Below, in pieces: positions 1-8,062 of a stretch of DNA of 22,802 nucleotides. Each line of letters begins with the position of its first letter. Within the stretch, counting starts at the first letter, position 1. Location of the stretch: IMG/VR virus record IMGVR_UViG_3300001679_000074, positions 1 to 22,802 of that record, one strand, 5' to 3'. Source of the DNA: a virus. A model generated the notes under the pieces. It saw only the letters and a list, made by a program, of their open reading frames with translations. It ran no database searches and was not told the DNA's origin. Both the position numbers and the translations under genes were made by a program.

Positions 1-114
1 TGTTTGCAGTTCTTTCTCTATGTCGCCGACACCGAAGGGAAGATCGTTGATGGCACTAGAGCCCTGATCGCCAAGCTGATTCCCTCCGCTGTTACCAGTA
101 CCCGGATTCCTCAT
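1..114 (-). CDS. Partial phage tail-region protein, N-terminus only
   Basis: An open frame starts at ATG 114-112 and runs without a stop for 38 codons to the window edge. The start overlaps the upstream stop as ATGA, the coupling used throughout this operon, and this is why I accept it. The peptide is rich in Gly, Asn and Ser (begins MRNPGTGNSGGNQ) and then becomes more ordered (INDLPFGVGDIEKEL). Nothing identifies its function. By position, downstream of the tail tip and a small appendage protein, it may be another tail accessory or host-contact protein. Confidence 0.6.
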   Translation of the reverse strand, partial: MRNPGTGNSGGNQLGDQGSSAINDLPFGVGDIEKELQT

Positions 115-593
115 GCCGCATCCTCGATCGCTACAAGGTTGAAGGTCACCAGCATGACATGAGTCGAGTACGTTGAGGCTGTTGCTACGCCGGTGCTCAG
201 TATGTTGGTGGATGCAATAACATCGATGCCCAGGTTTCTGAGCGTGATCGTTTCGAGGGCAGAGGTGGCGTCTATCTCTATCTCCGCGAAATTATCTGTG
301 TCTGTCGAAAGACCGAATCGCATCGTTGGCGGGTTGCCTGATCCGCTGATTGATTTGCATGTGACTTCGATGCTTTCGACTTTCCAGTAGAATCCGCCCG
401 GCAGGGTGTAGACGTTGGTATCGCCTGTTGCTGTTGCATCAAGCTGAGCAACGACTGAGTACCTCGGAACCGGCCCCGCTGGTACGGGTACACGATCCGC
501 AAGCTCTCTGAAGTTGTTATCTATTGCAAGCCCCGCATCGCCTGTAGGCTGCGGGGTGTACACGGTAAGACCGTTGACTGTGGTTTGAGCCAT
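111..593 (-). CDS. Small tail appendage-like protein, 160 aa
   Basis: I place the start at ATG 593 (MAQTTVNGLTVY) rather than an upstream ATG at 632, because ATG 593 overlaps the stop of the preceding gene as TAATG. The N-terminal 35 residues, with a short strand, a Pro-rich segment and then IDNNFRELADRVP, resemble the attachment ends of phage fibre and tip accessory proteins. The rest is Thr/Ser/Ala-rich and predicted to be beta-strand, with no Cys and no membrane segment. It lies immediately downstream of the large tail-tip protein and is probably a minor tip or fibre-like component. The family is not recognised; the role is inferred from position and composition. Confidence 0.6.
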   Translation of the reverse strand: MAQTTVNGLTVYTPQPTGDAGLAIDNNFRELADRVPVPAGPVPRYSVVAQLDATATGDTNVYTLPGGFYWKVESIEVTCKSISGSGNPPTMRFGLSTDTDNFAEIEIDATSALETITLRNLGIDVIASTNILSTGVATASTYSTHVMLVTFNLVAIEDAA

Positions 594-2716
594 TAGCTGC
601 CCCCTCCGAATGTAAAGCTGAGTTCTGTGCAATCAGCAACAGAGACCGAATCGCCTGTATCGCTTCGGCGGGCTGTTGCCTGAATGCCCCACGTATCCCC
701 AGGCATGAATTCGCCCGAGGTAAATACGTTGTCTTGATTAACGATGCTTCTCACAAAGAAAATATCTGTGCCGATCGAATGGCTTACGTCCAAGGCTGAG
801 CTTTGAACGCCCCGCCTCACCCCTGTGAGGGTGTAGCTGCCATCGCCGTTGGCTGTCACGTCCCTGATGCTGATGAGTTCTTCACCAACAAGCATGAGGG
901 TGGTATCCGCCTGCCACTCAGCCGTTGTCACGCTCTCTAAGAGGCTGTCATTGATGCCATCAAGCTCAATATCGATGGTCTCGCTGGCGTTCTCTGTCGG
1001 CGTAGGGGTAGCCGCTAGAGCCGTCTGCAAGGTGCCTGCCGGGACGTACTGATAGCGAGTCCCGATGATTTGGTAGTTGCCTGTCAGATTCCGTCTGGCG
1101 TAGACCCTGAAGCTGTCTGTAACGTTATTCGGAGCCTGCCCCGCTGCAACGATGACTTCGATGCTTGAGCCCCCGAAGACCTTGAGAGGCGTGGGAAGCT
1201 CATAGACCGCAAAACGGGTTAGACAGTCGAGGGTTGAGGCGTCGCCGTCGTTCGCATCGTCGGGGCTACCAAAGTCCACTGAGGGAAGCTCAGCGAGTAC
1301 ATCCTCAATCGCAGAGACGGTAACGATCCCGCTCTCAATCTCTTTCTCGTCAACGGCTGTCACGATGAGGTCCAGAGTTTCATCTGAGCCCCACGATCCT
1401 GGAGCAAGCCTGATCCGCCTGCCCGCCCAGATGCGAGTGGATCGGAGGTTGCAATCGAAGCTCACAGCCCGCTGGACCGTGGACCGCTGATACAGAATGC
1501 GGTTGCCCTGTCTTACTGCCGTCTGTTTGTTCGTAATGGCTGTGAGATTCAGGGTATCGAAGCGAGCCCCGTAGAGTTGAAGGCTTCGCTCGTTCTGCAA
1601 GGGGAAGCTCTGGATAGCAAACTCGTTCTCAGCATCGGTCCACTCAACAGCTAGCTGATTGATGATGCTTGAGCCGCTTGCTCTTTCAACTCTGAGCGTG
1701 CCTTCGATGATGTGTGTGTCGTTGATCGGTATGTAATCTTCGTCTGTCAGATTCTGATTCTCACGGATGAGACTCATGGCGATCTTGCCATCAATATCTG
1801 TGAACAGATACGAGTTGGTCCATGTTGAGATATCGCTGAGGATGCTGATTGCTGGCTGCGAGGTCGAGGCAATGAAGCTGATGCCAAAGTTTTCGGCGAG
1901 GAACTGGTCTGCTGCATCTTGGAAGCTATCGAGGTTGAGGTAAGCGGGCGGAATCCCGAGCCCCCATATAGGATTGGTCAGGATCTCCGCAACCACATGA
2001 GCAGGGTTCGCATCGTTGCCAATCGAACTCTCCCCCGTGAGCAGATGGCTCGTCTTCGGGTAGCGGACGATCTCGAATGCCAGCGAGCTTGGCCAGTTGG
2101 GCGAGCTTCCGAGGTTGGCATCTTCGATGGTGGCGTAGCAGTAGCGATTGAAGCGAGGCGGGTTCTCGTCCAGAGCTTGAAAGTATGGCGAGTATGGCTG
2201 ACCATCGATGCCCCAATAGAACTGGAAAGTACCGAAGTCCGTGGTGACAGAGGTTGGTAAACCATCTACATAGTCGAGAGGTCCGCCCTCCCAGATGCTC
2301 TCCTGCCTGTTGGTGATATCGATGATCTTGTCTACCGGCCCCCAGCAGCAGAGCATGGCGGCAGAAACGTAGTAGCTAATATTGGGTGCATCACCCGAAC
2401 CTCCGAAGCCCGAGCCGCCCCCGCCTCCCGACTGCTGGCTGCGGAAGTTCTGATAATGCATCTGAAGGCCAGAGACTCTGCCTCTTCCGAAGATAATGGG
2501 TACAGGGGTGCCTTCTCTATTGCTTGTAAATCCGTTGAGGTTGTTGGCCGGATTGAAGGCTTGTCCTGCGCTCTCGCCTAGTAGAGCAGAGGCGAGGGTG
2601 ACGCCAGCGAGGAAGCCGATGTAAGCACCTTGCGGACCGCCACCAACAAAGAAGCCCGCTGCTGCACCGGCTATGCCAGCGCCTAATACCGCATACTCTC
2701 TCTCGTTAGCTCCCAT
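593..2716 (-). CDS. Large tail tip / host-specificity protein (J-like, GTA gp15-like), 707 aa
   Basis: This is probably the central tail-tip protein that closes the tail tube and mediates host contact. Residues about 8-45 are a Gly/Ala-rich hydrophobic stretch (GAGIAGAAAGFFVGGG), typical of the N-terminus of these hubs. Next comes a segment with PVPIIFGRGRVSG, a Gly/Ser linker (about 94-105), and a central region containing NPIWGLGIP followed by LNLDSFQDAADQF. That last pattern is a recurrent signature of phage tip-attachment proteins. The last 200 residues are beta-rich. Start ATG 2716 (MGANEREY) is preferred because it overlaps the NlpC stop by 11 bases and follows a purine-rich GGAAAGAG; ATG 2743 has no good ribosome site. 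The order after an NlpC/P60 gene matches phage and GTA tail modules. Confidence 0.78.
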   Translation of the reverse strand: MGANEREYAVLGAGIAGAAAGFFVGGGPQGAYIGFLAGVTLASALLGESAGQAFNPANNLNGFTSNREGTPVPIIFGRGRVSGLQMHYQNFRSQQSGGGGGSGFGGSGDAPNISYYVSAAMLCCWGPVDKIIDITNRQESIWEGGPLDYVDGLPTSVTTDFGTFQFYWGIDGQPYSPYFQALDENPPRFNRYCYATIEDANLGSSPNWPSSLAFEIVRYPKTSHLLTGESSIGNDANPAHVVAEILTNPIWGLGIPPAYLNLDSFQDAADQFLAENFGISFIASTSQPAISILSDISTWTNSYLFTDIDGKIAMSLIRENQNLTDEDYIPINDTHIIEGTLRVERASGSSIINQLAVEWTDAENEFAIQSFPLQNERSLQLYGARFDTLNLTAITNKQTAVRQGNRILYQRSTVQRAVSFDCNLRSTRIWAGRRIRLAPGSWGSDETLDLIVTAVDEKEIESGIVTVSAIEDVLAELPSVDFGSPDDANDGDASTLDCLTRFAVYELPTPLKVFGGSSIEVIVAAGQAPNNVTDSFRVYARRNLTGNYQIIGTRYQYVPAGTLQTALAATPTPTENASETIDIELDGINDSLLESVTTAEWQADTTLMLVGEELISIRDVTANGDGSYTLTGVRRGVQSSALDVSHSIGTDIFFVRSIVNQDNVFTSGEFMPGDTWGIQATARRSDTGDSVSVADCTELSFTFGGGS

Positions 2717-3359
2717 CGCCCTCTTGCTCTTTCCTCGCTCCATTCGTCAGCCGGTAGGCATAGACGAAACGCTTACGCCATCTGTTGTCTTCAAACCGTG
2801 ACTCAATGACCTTGTTTGCCTGATCGCCAGCAACGCTGTGCATGATCGTTCCTCTCTTTGTTAGTACGCCAACATGACTCTCAATACCTTTTCCGAAGCT
2901 GAATACGAGGATGTCGCCGGCTCTCAGTTCTGAGGGCTCATCGATCTTCTTGAGATCAACCGTTTCTTTCAGCTTCTCAAATGCGGGATGATGCGTATAG
3001 CTCTCGGTGAGGTACCACTGTTTTGCATACTCATCGGGGCTGAGGTCTTCTGGCAAGAGGCCAAGCTCTTTGTAGAGGCCAAGAACAAGACCGATGCAAT
3101 CGGTACCGTCTCTGGTCTGGCCCATGTGCCGGTAGGGCGTATCGAGCCATTGATCTAACGCTTCTTGATAGTCAGCCGTGTTGACCATTCCATATTGCGT
3201 AACGATCAGTTCGGAGTCTGGGGTATGGGGAGCACGCCATGTCTCGCTAGTGTTGAGTTTGTACTTCTCAACAAGCGTGGTAGGTTTCTTCTCTTTCCGC
3301 GAAGTTCTCTTTAGTGCTGCGGCCCTGCGATTGCAGCCGCATCCTCGTTTCTTTGTCAT
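2706..3359 (-). CDS. NlpC/P60-family tail peptidoglycan peptidase, 217 aa
   Basis: This is a tail-associated cysteine peptidase thought to cleave peptide stems of peptidoglycan during DNA entry. The NlpC/P60 domain covers about residues 65-205. The catalytic Cys88 sits in the motif DGTDCIGLVLGLY, His162 in SHVGVL, and the third polar residue is probably His174 in IMHSVA. The segment LRAGDILVF before the His motif is typical. The N-terminal 30 residues are very basic with two close cysteines (MTKKRGCGCNRR), which may be a nucleic-acid or metal contact and is unusual for the family. The start overlaps the upstream stop as TAATG. Its place between a DUF2163-like gene and the large tip gene is the standard tail-tip order. 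Confidence 0.88.
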   Translation of the reverse strand: MTKKRGCGCNRRAAALKRTSRKEKKPTTLVEKYKLNTSETWRAPHTPDSELIVTQYGMVNTADYQEALDQWLDTPYRHMGQTRDGTDCIGLVLGLYKELGLLPEDLSPDEYAKQWYLTESYTHHPAFEKLKETVDLKKIDEPSELRAGDILVFSFGKGIESHVGVLTKRGTIMHSVAGDQANKVIESRFEDNRWRKRFVYAYRLTNGARKEQEGDGS

Positions 3360-4252
3360 TAGAGCTTGTCCGTTGCTAGATTTCTAAGCTGCACGTACTT
3401 GAATGAACCGCCAAAGTTCTCTCTGTTGTCGAACTTGGCACATCCATTCTCCCCGTCTTTGGTCCGGTCGCAGCCGTAAGTCACCGTGACCTGAACGGGA
3501 GCACGTATCGAGTCCGGTATTTTGGTGTAGAGCCGAAAGCCCCGAGCATCGGCGATGTTTGCCACAAAGGGAACGTCTACGTTTATCATGGCCGAATAGC
3601 ATTCATCGCCAGCAAAGGTAATCACGCCGTTAACGAATGCATCGTCTACAAAGTCGTTAGGCACATCTGCGAAGACAACTGCTACGCTTCTTCTATCTCC
3701 CTGGATGTGGACTGCCGCTCCCTCGAAAGTAAATTCTTCCTTGTTGGCTTTGCATGTAAACGGATCGTACAGGGCATACGGACAACTCTTGAATGCCAAG
3801 ACCCTCGGGAACTTCTCTTTGAATCGCTCGTTGAAGCCGGTGAAGCTCACCGTAACCGTGTTATCTCGTCTATCGATGTTCTCGCTCTCACCCCAGAATG
3901 CAACGATGTAATCTTCTGAGGTGTATCTCGCCTTGGTCTCGGTTGTAAAGACCTGAAAGACTTTAACCGTGAGGGTTTCGGCGATAGCGCTTGAGATAAA
4001 CTCAGCGATGTGGGTGCTGTCGAAGTTGGTTGAGATCGTCAGCCGATCAGATGATTCATCGGCACTTCTCTGTATCTGGCCTCGGCTGAGGTAGAGAGGC
4101 GGGAAGACAACATCCTCGCCCCCGATCTCAAGCGTTACGGGTACGTCCGATGTGGTGCCTACGAATGTCTTGATGCAATCTGAGTCGTTGTAATAAAACT
4201 TATAACATTCGCAAAGTTGTGATTCTTGTTTTTGTCTATCGGTACTTGGCAT
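3359..4252 (-). CDS. DUF2163 / BR0599-like minor tail protein (GTA gp13-like), 297 aa
   Basis: This is a tail hub-type baseplate component. The N-terminal half has the typical pattern of a beta-barrel repeat (VTLEIGGEDVVFPPLYLSRG), a Thr/Ser segment and AFWGESENIDR. The C-terminal half has cysteine pairs in the family layout: SCPYALYDPFTCKAN at about residues 158-172, then YGCDRTKDGENGCAKFDN with NFGG at about 258-281. The family is known for the C-x(7-8)-C and GCD motifs followed by F-x-N. It is separated by two bases from the stop of the 268 aa gene and overlaps the NlpC start as TAATG. It probably forms a hub for the tail tip. Function comes from family and context; the motifs are directly seen. 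Confidence 0.78.
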   Translation of the reverse strand: MPSTDRQKQESQLCECYKFYYNDSDCIKTFVGTTSDVPVTLEIGGEDVVFPPLYLSRGQIQRSADESSDRLTISTNFDSTHIAEFISSAIAETLTVKVFQVFTTETKARYTSEDYIVAFWGESENIDRRDNTVTVSFTGFNERFKEKFPRVLAFKSCPYALYDPFTCKANKEEFTFEGAAVHIQGDRRSVAVVFADVPNDFVDDAFVNGVITFAGDECYSAMINVDVPFVANIADARGFRLYTKIPDSIRAPVQVTVTYGCDRTKDGENGCAKFDNRENFGGSFKYVQLRNLATDKL

Positions 4253-4254
4253 CC

Positions 4255-5061
4255 TTATTCCTCGGCCTCGCCGGATACGAGAGTGACTCCTGCGGCCTCA
4301 TCCAGCGATTCGCAATCAGTTGTAAGCAAGGCGTAGTCCGTATCTTCGAGAGCTAGGTACTGCGTCTCGCTGAGAGTCGTGTAGCACAGAGCCGTCAATT
4401 CGATGACGTAGCCGGGGTCTTCCCCGATCTGATCCGCCTCTCTAATCTCTTCGACGAACGAGATGTTCACGTCCAACAGGGTTGAGGTCTGATGGCTGTA
4501 CGTGATCGAATCGCTTGCAAAGGTCACTCTGTAGATGATGCTGCCAGAGGTTCCTGCGGGAAGAGCTATACCAATGCCAGCATCAAAGGTGATCGTGGTA
4601 TCTGTCCAGCTTGCAACGATGGCTTCGAGGTACTGACCCGCAAGATAGAAGAACATTCTCTGCCCCACGTACAGCGAGACTTCATGCTCTTCAACTTGGA
4701 TGGTGTCAGTGCCCAGGACGGCATCAGAGGCGAGGGTTACATCGGCCTGCCAGCTTGGAAGACAGAAGCTCTTGTTGAGCCCTTGCATCGTCTGGAAGAA
4801 ACTCTCCATCTCGGCAAGATCAACGAGGTTGTTGAGTCTGTAGCTGTTGCGAAAGACAAGCGGGTTGGGCGTCTCTCTGTCCGTGTCGAGTCGGGCGGGT
4901 CCGTGGCCCAGAGCAATCAGATTGAGCGATGACTCGGCTTGGTACCGAGAGGGGTTCGATCTCTCGGGTACAAAGTCAAACAGATAGCATTCGGTCTTTT
5001 CGTCTACCGAGGTTAGCGAGTACCCGAGGGCTGGGGCAGACTGTCCGCTCTGGCTACTCAT
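4255..5061 (-). CDS. Distal-tail-like protein (gp12-type position), 268 aa
   Basis: This is probably a ring-forming tail-tip protein. It is predicted to be almost all beta-strand, with landmarks SRYQAESSLNL (about 38-48), FCLPSWQADVT (about 99-109) and TTITFDAGIGIALP (about 154-167). The same order of landmarks occurs in the first 205 residues of the upstream 841 aa protein, so the two probably share a fold. The C-terminal 40 residues are rich in Asp, Glu and Leu (QYLALEDTDYALL), a pattern often repeated in phage tail proteins. The start overlaps the upstream stop as ATGA. It occupies the position of GTA gp12 (DUF2460). I do not claim membership of that family from the sequence alone. Confidence 0.62.
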   Translation of the reverse strand: MSSQSGQSAPALGYSLTSVDEKTECYLFDFVPERSNPSRYQAESSLNLIALGHGPARLDTDRETPNPLVFRNSYRLNNLVDLAEMESFFQTMQGLNKSFCLPSWQADVTLASDAVLGTDTIQVEEHEVSLYVGQRMFFYLAGQYLEAIVASWTDTTITFDAGIGIALPAGTSGSIIYRVTFASDSITYSHQTSTLLDVNISFVEEIREADQIGEDPGYVIELTALCYTTLSETQYLALEDTDYALLTTDCESLDEAAGVTLVSGEAEE

Positions 5062-7583
5062 GATTCGCCTCCTGTATCGCAGCAGTCGTTGCCGTCGCCA
5101 TCGAAGCCGGGGTCATACCAGCGGTAGGTCCAGAGGGTCAGACCCTTGGTGCCATCGATAAGCTCGTTGTCTTTCGTGGTTGGAACGCCTGCAATCGAAT
5201 CGTTGACCGTGATGACTGAGGCAGTCAGCGGTACCGATGGCCAGTAGAACAGGCAGTTATCAGGATCGGGCTGGCACCCCAGTTGATCTGGCGGGCCATC
5301 GCCAGTCCAGTTGAAGACTCGGGTCTCGCCAGTCTCTTGGATGAGCCCTTCGCCCGGGCAGTTGAAGCCCTCGGGGAATTGAACAAACGAGACGGCATCA
5401 TAGATATAAACGCTGTAGAGATTGCAGGGACAATCTACATCGAAGCAATCGTTTGGTGCCTGCAAGATGGCATCGATATCTGGATCATCTAAAAAAAGTG
5501 GAGTGAGTTCTACATCAACAGGATTGAGATTCCATCCGTTTGTACCGAGGCTCGCCTTGATCTCTGCCTCATAAGGATTGCCGTTGTTCTGCCAGTCGTC
5601 TTCCTCTACATACTCCCAGCGTAAGTCTTTCCTGTTCTGCGCAGGAAAAAGCCAGTCGTAATTGCAGCGGCTGATCTTGAGTCCGTACCCCTCCGATCCT
5701 CTCCACGGATTATCGAACTCGGGGCACTGTCGTATGCAGTTGTTGGTAGCAAAGAAGTATTTCTCACGGTCGATAGACTGCTGCAAGTTTACCGTGATGG
5801 TTTTGATGTTATCTGTCTTGTAGCAGGCTCCACCCGCTGCATCGTAACCGGGTATCACGATCGTCCTGGACGTGCCACCGATCTGGTAGTTATCGTGGCC
5901 GTCGCAGCCGTCGAAGTCGCCTACATCCGTACCGGCACCGCTGTACTTATCAAGCCCATCTAGAAGCTCATCAGGGACTTGCAGGCAGCTCATCGTATAG
6001 CAGGCGGTAGCCGTCACTGTAAGGGGCATGGTGATTGCATCGTGCCCATGCGGTATATCCAGCCGCGGGTTGTTCGGGATCTTGAGGCTCACGTCCCATG
6101 CCCCGGTCCCGTAATGCACCATGCCCATAGAAAAGAACGTGTCCGAACCGAGGCCAGAACCGTAACAGGAGTTGTACTTCGCATCCTGTACAGTCGCCCC
6201 GTCCCACGGATACCCAATATCAACGGAAACCGGATCGTCGGGGTAGAGGTCTCGGCTCTGAGAACAGCCTGCTGTCAGACTCGTTCTGTAGTTCCATGTG
6301 GCTGCCAGCTGAGGGTGGGCATACTTGTAAGGTGCTGATGACCGCCCGATGCATGGATCGTCCCTGTAGTGGTCGTAGCCATCGCCATGAGTCGTCCCAT
6401 CCGTGTAGCTGGCGATCTCATCGCTGAAGACATAGATATTGAGGAGGCTGCCCCAAGCCCCCTTCTTGTTGTTGATCGCTGTTTCACCCGGGGATTGGTC
6501 CTCATCATGTTCGATGACGAGACGGACCTCAAGGGTGTATGTTCCCCCGTCCCCGCCTGTGTACTCTCTCGTTTCTCGCCAGAGCCATCTGGATACAGTC
6601 GGCTCAAGATAGAACCAACTGCTGTTGCCAGCCTTGACATGATTCCAGTGGCGAGAGGTTGAAGTATCCCATGTATAGGGAAAGACAAAGCCGAGTTCCC
6701 ACTCGCCATCAAGAGCATCGATCATGTTGGTTAGATCAGCGGTTGTTGAGTGTCCTGCGTTCTGCGATATCTCGTTCTTATCGAAACGGATAAAGAACGT
6801 CTGCGGGGGGGCTACGTCTTTGGCTCTGAACGCTGGGCGTTCCTCTGAAGGATTGCCGCAAGGCGTATCGAACATCGGGTAAGCGAGGTACTCGCCACTG
6901 ATGAGGCATGGCTCGCAGATTTCGCCACCATCGTCGGGGCCATCGGGATCATTGCGGCAATCCAGATCAACAGAGGCGGAATTGAGGGCCGTCTCGCTGG
7001 CTTCTACCCATGTAATCGACCCCTCGCAGACCGTATCCGTGATCCACTGGAGCTTTACCTCGGTGGGGTAACAGGTAAATGCCTTGAAGCAATAGATATC
7101 ATCATCGCCGGATCCAGAGAGCGAGTATGTAGCGTCAAGCTCAAGCGTGATCGTGGATGAATCGAAACCCGTTGCATCTACGGTTGCGGCATAGTAGACC
7201 GATGGGCTCTGCCAGATGATGACCCTATCGCCCGCCTCGATTGCCTGATAATCCGTCTTGTCCGAGATATCGAACTCAACGTAGGTAACAGTATCACCAG
7301 AGCCATCCGATGCTGGGAGGTCCGAGAGATCGGTAACAATGCGGTTGATACGCCAGTCTGGAACACTGAAGAGTTGGTTGGTGTTTTTACGCAGCTTATG
7401 CAGAATGTCCGAAGACTCTTGCCCGTTGAACTGCGTTGTATATTCGATGGTGACGAGGGGCGTTGTTCTGAGAGCAGACCGTTGGCGTAGCTTGTAACGG
7501 CTGGTGCTTCTTGCGGTCTTGAAGCTCTTGGTGAACTGTACAGGCTGGGACCAATCGGGATCGTAGGGGAATGCGATAGCCAT
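5058..7583 (-). CDS. Large Cys-rich tail-tip protein with distal-tail-like N-terminus, 841 aa
   Basis: Residues about 1-205 resemble the following 268 aa protein (STSRYKLRQ, LFSVPDWRI, SSTITLELDATYSL, GSITWVEA in the same order), suggesting a tail-tube-end or distal-tail module. Residues about 206-841 are an unrelated, aromatic-, Asp-, Gly- and Cys-rich region. I count about 25 cysteines in the protein, many in pairs such as EPC, VDCPC and DCCD, which is very high for an intracellularly assembled tail protein. This region could be a receptor-binding or metal/disulfide-stabilised tip extension. The start overlaps the tape-measure stop as TAATG and the stop overlaps the next gene as ATGA. No family name is recognised for the C-terminal part. 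Confidence 0.68.
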   Translation of the reverse strand: MAIAFPYDPDWSQPVQFTKSFKTARSTSRYKLRQRSALRTTPLVTIEYTTQFNGQESSDILHKLRKNTNQLFSVPDWRINRIVTDLSDLPASDGSGDTVTYVEFDISDKTDYQAIEAGDRVIIWQSPSVYYAATVDATGFDSSTITLELDATYSLSGSGDDDIYCFKAFTCYPTEVKLQWITDTVCEGSITWVEASETALNSASVDLDCRNDPDGPDDGGEICEPCLISGEYLAYPMFDTPCGNPSEERPAFRAKDVAPPQTFFIRFDKNEISQNAGHSTTADLTNMIDALDGEWELGFVFPYTWDTSTSRHWNHVKAGNSSWFYLEPTVSRWLWRETREYTGGDGGTYTLEVRLVIEHDEDQSPGETAINNKKGAWGSLLNIYVFSDEIASYTDGTTHGDGYDHYRDDPCIGRSSAPYKYAHPQLAATWNYRTSLTAGCSQSRDLYPDDPVSVDIGYPWDGATVQDAKYNSCYGSGLGSDTFFSMGMVHYGTGAWDVSLKIPNNPRLDIPHGHDAITMPLTVTATACYTMSCLQVPDELLDGLDKYSGAGTDVGDFDGCDGHDNYQIGGTSRTIVIPGYDAAGGACYKTDNIKTITVNLQQSIDREKYFFATNNCIRQCPEFDNPWRGSEGYGLKISRCNYDWLFPAQNRKDLRWEYVEEDDWQNNGNPYEAEIKASLGTNGWNLNPVDVELTPLFLDDPDIDAILQAPNDCFDVDCPCNLYSVYIYDAVSFVQFPEGFNCPGEGLIQETGETRVFNWTGDGPPDQLGCQPDPDNCLFYWPSVPLTASVITVNDSIAGVPTTKDNELIDGTKGLTLWTYRWYDPGFDGDGNDCCDTGGES

Positions 7584-8035
7584 TATCTCAACACCCTCTT
7601 TACCGCCTCACGGTTTCGGCTGATGATGTTGAGATTGACTTGCTGGCCCTGCCTCTCGGCTATGGCGTTGTAGATATCGTTCGCATCGAATGCGTTGATG
7701 TTGGTGATAGCGGGTGTGCTGGCAACGATGCTTGATGCAACCCGCTCCTGCTGTGCTGCGTTGAGTACGATCTCTCCCGGGGTGAGAAGGGCTCTTACAG
7801 AGTCACGTCCCCTGATCGGACCATCGACCATGCCGCCCATCGCAAACTTCTGTATCCCTTGGGTTGTGGCGATGCCTCCGCTGTAGGCCCCACCACCAGA
7901 GAAGGCATTGAGAAGCGATGAGTACCAGCTTGCAGAGGCACCGCCCGCATCGGTTCCCGCTGCCGATCTGAGCAGCCCGAGCACAGCCGCCCTGGCTAAG
8001 AGCTTGGTGATATCCGCCACAATGGACCGGACCAT
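7583..8035 (-). CDS. Tape measure protein, C-terminal part (after in-frame TAG)
   Basis: This is the C-terminal end of the tape measure, in the same frame as the 642-codon part that ends at TAG 8062-8060. Only eight sense codons separate the TAG from this ATG. The region carries the usual tape-measure tail: amphipathic helices (VADITKLLARAAVLGLL), a Gly/Ser-rich segment, then KFAMGGMVDGPIRGRDSVRALLTPGEIVLNAA, cut here into two recognisable halves: the GGMVDGP motif and the LLTPGEIVLNAA motif. These are well-known end motifs of phage tape measures. There is no Shine-Dalgarno before ATG 8035, so an independent gene is unlikely. It is either made by read-through of the TAG or is a severed fragment. 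Confidence 0.8.
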   Translation of the reverse strand: MVRSIVADITKLLARAAVLGLLRSAAGTDAGGASASWYSSLLNAFSGGGAYSGGIATTQGIQKFAMGGMVDGPIRGRDSVRALLTPGEIVLNAAQQERVASSIVASTPAITNINAFDANDIYNAIAERQGQQVNLNIISRNREAVKRVLR

Positions 8036-8059
8036 ATCGGAGAAGGCTTCAGATACGCT

Positions 8060-8062
8060 CTA
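8060..8062 (-). other. In-frame amber codon interrupting the tape measure gene
   Basis: The minus-strand codon at 8062-8060 is TAG. The same frame is open for 642 codons before it and 158 codons after it, ending at TAA 7585-7583. The local context is GGG ACC TAG AGC GTA. A single-base change from AAG or CAG would explain it. Whether it is a mutation, a sequencing error or a recoded codon cannot be told here. Confidence 0.9.

Noticed and set aside
4492-4932. 146-codon plus-strand open frame opposite the 268 aa tail gene
   Set aside because: It is antisense to a coupled operon gene with no ribosome site or motif.
5628-5648. Perfect 7-bp inverted repeat TTTCCTG/CAGGAAA with A-run, terminator-like on the plus strand
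   Set aside because: It lies in the middle of the 841 aa coding region, and no plus-strand gene ends there. On the minus strand it would have its A/T-run on the wrong side for termination.
5979-6338. 119-codon plus-strand open frame opposite the 841 aa gene, and other antisense frames in 5.9-6.7 kb
   Set aside because: All are opposite a single long in-frame gene with ATGA/TAATG coupling on both ends. The length and cysteine-rich codons of the real gene explain the open antisense frames.
8035-8062. Two independent genes instead of one split tape measure
   Set aside because: The two parts share one frame, only eight sense codons lie between the TAG and the ATG, there is no ribosome site, and the second part begins in the middle of a typical tape-measure helix.
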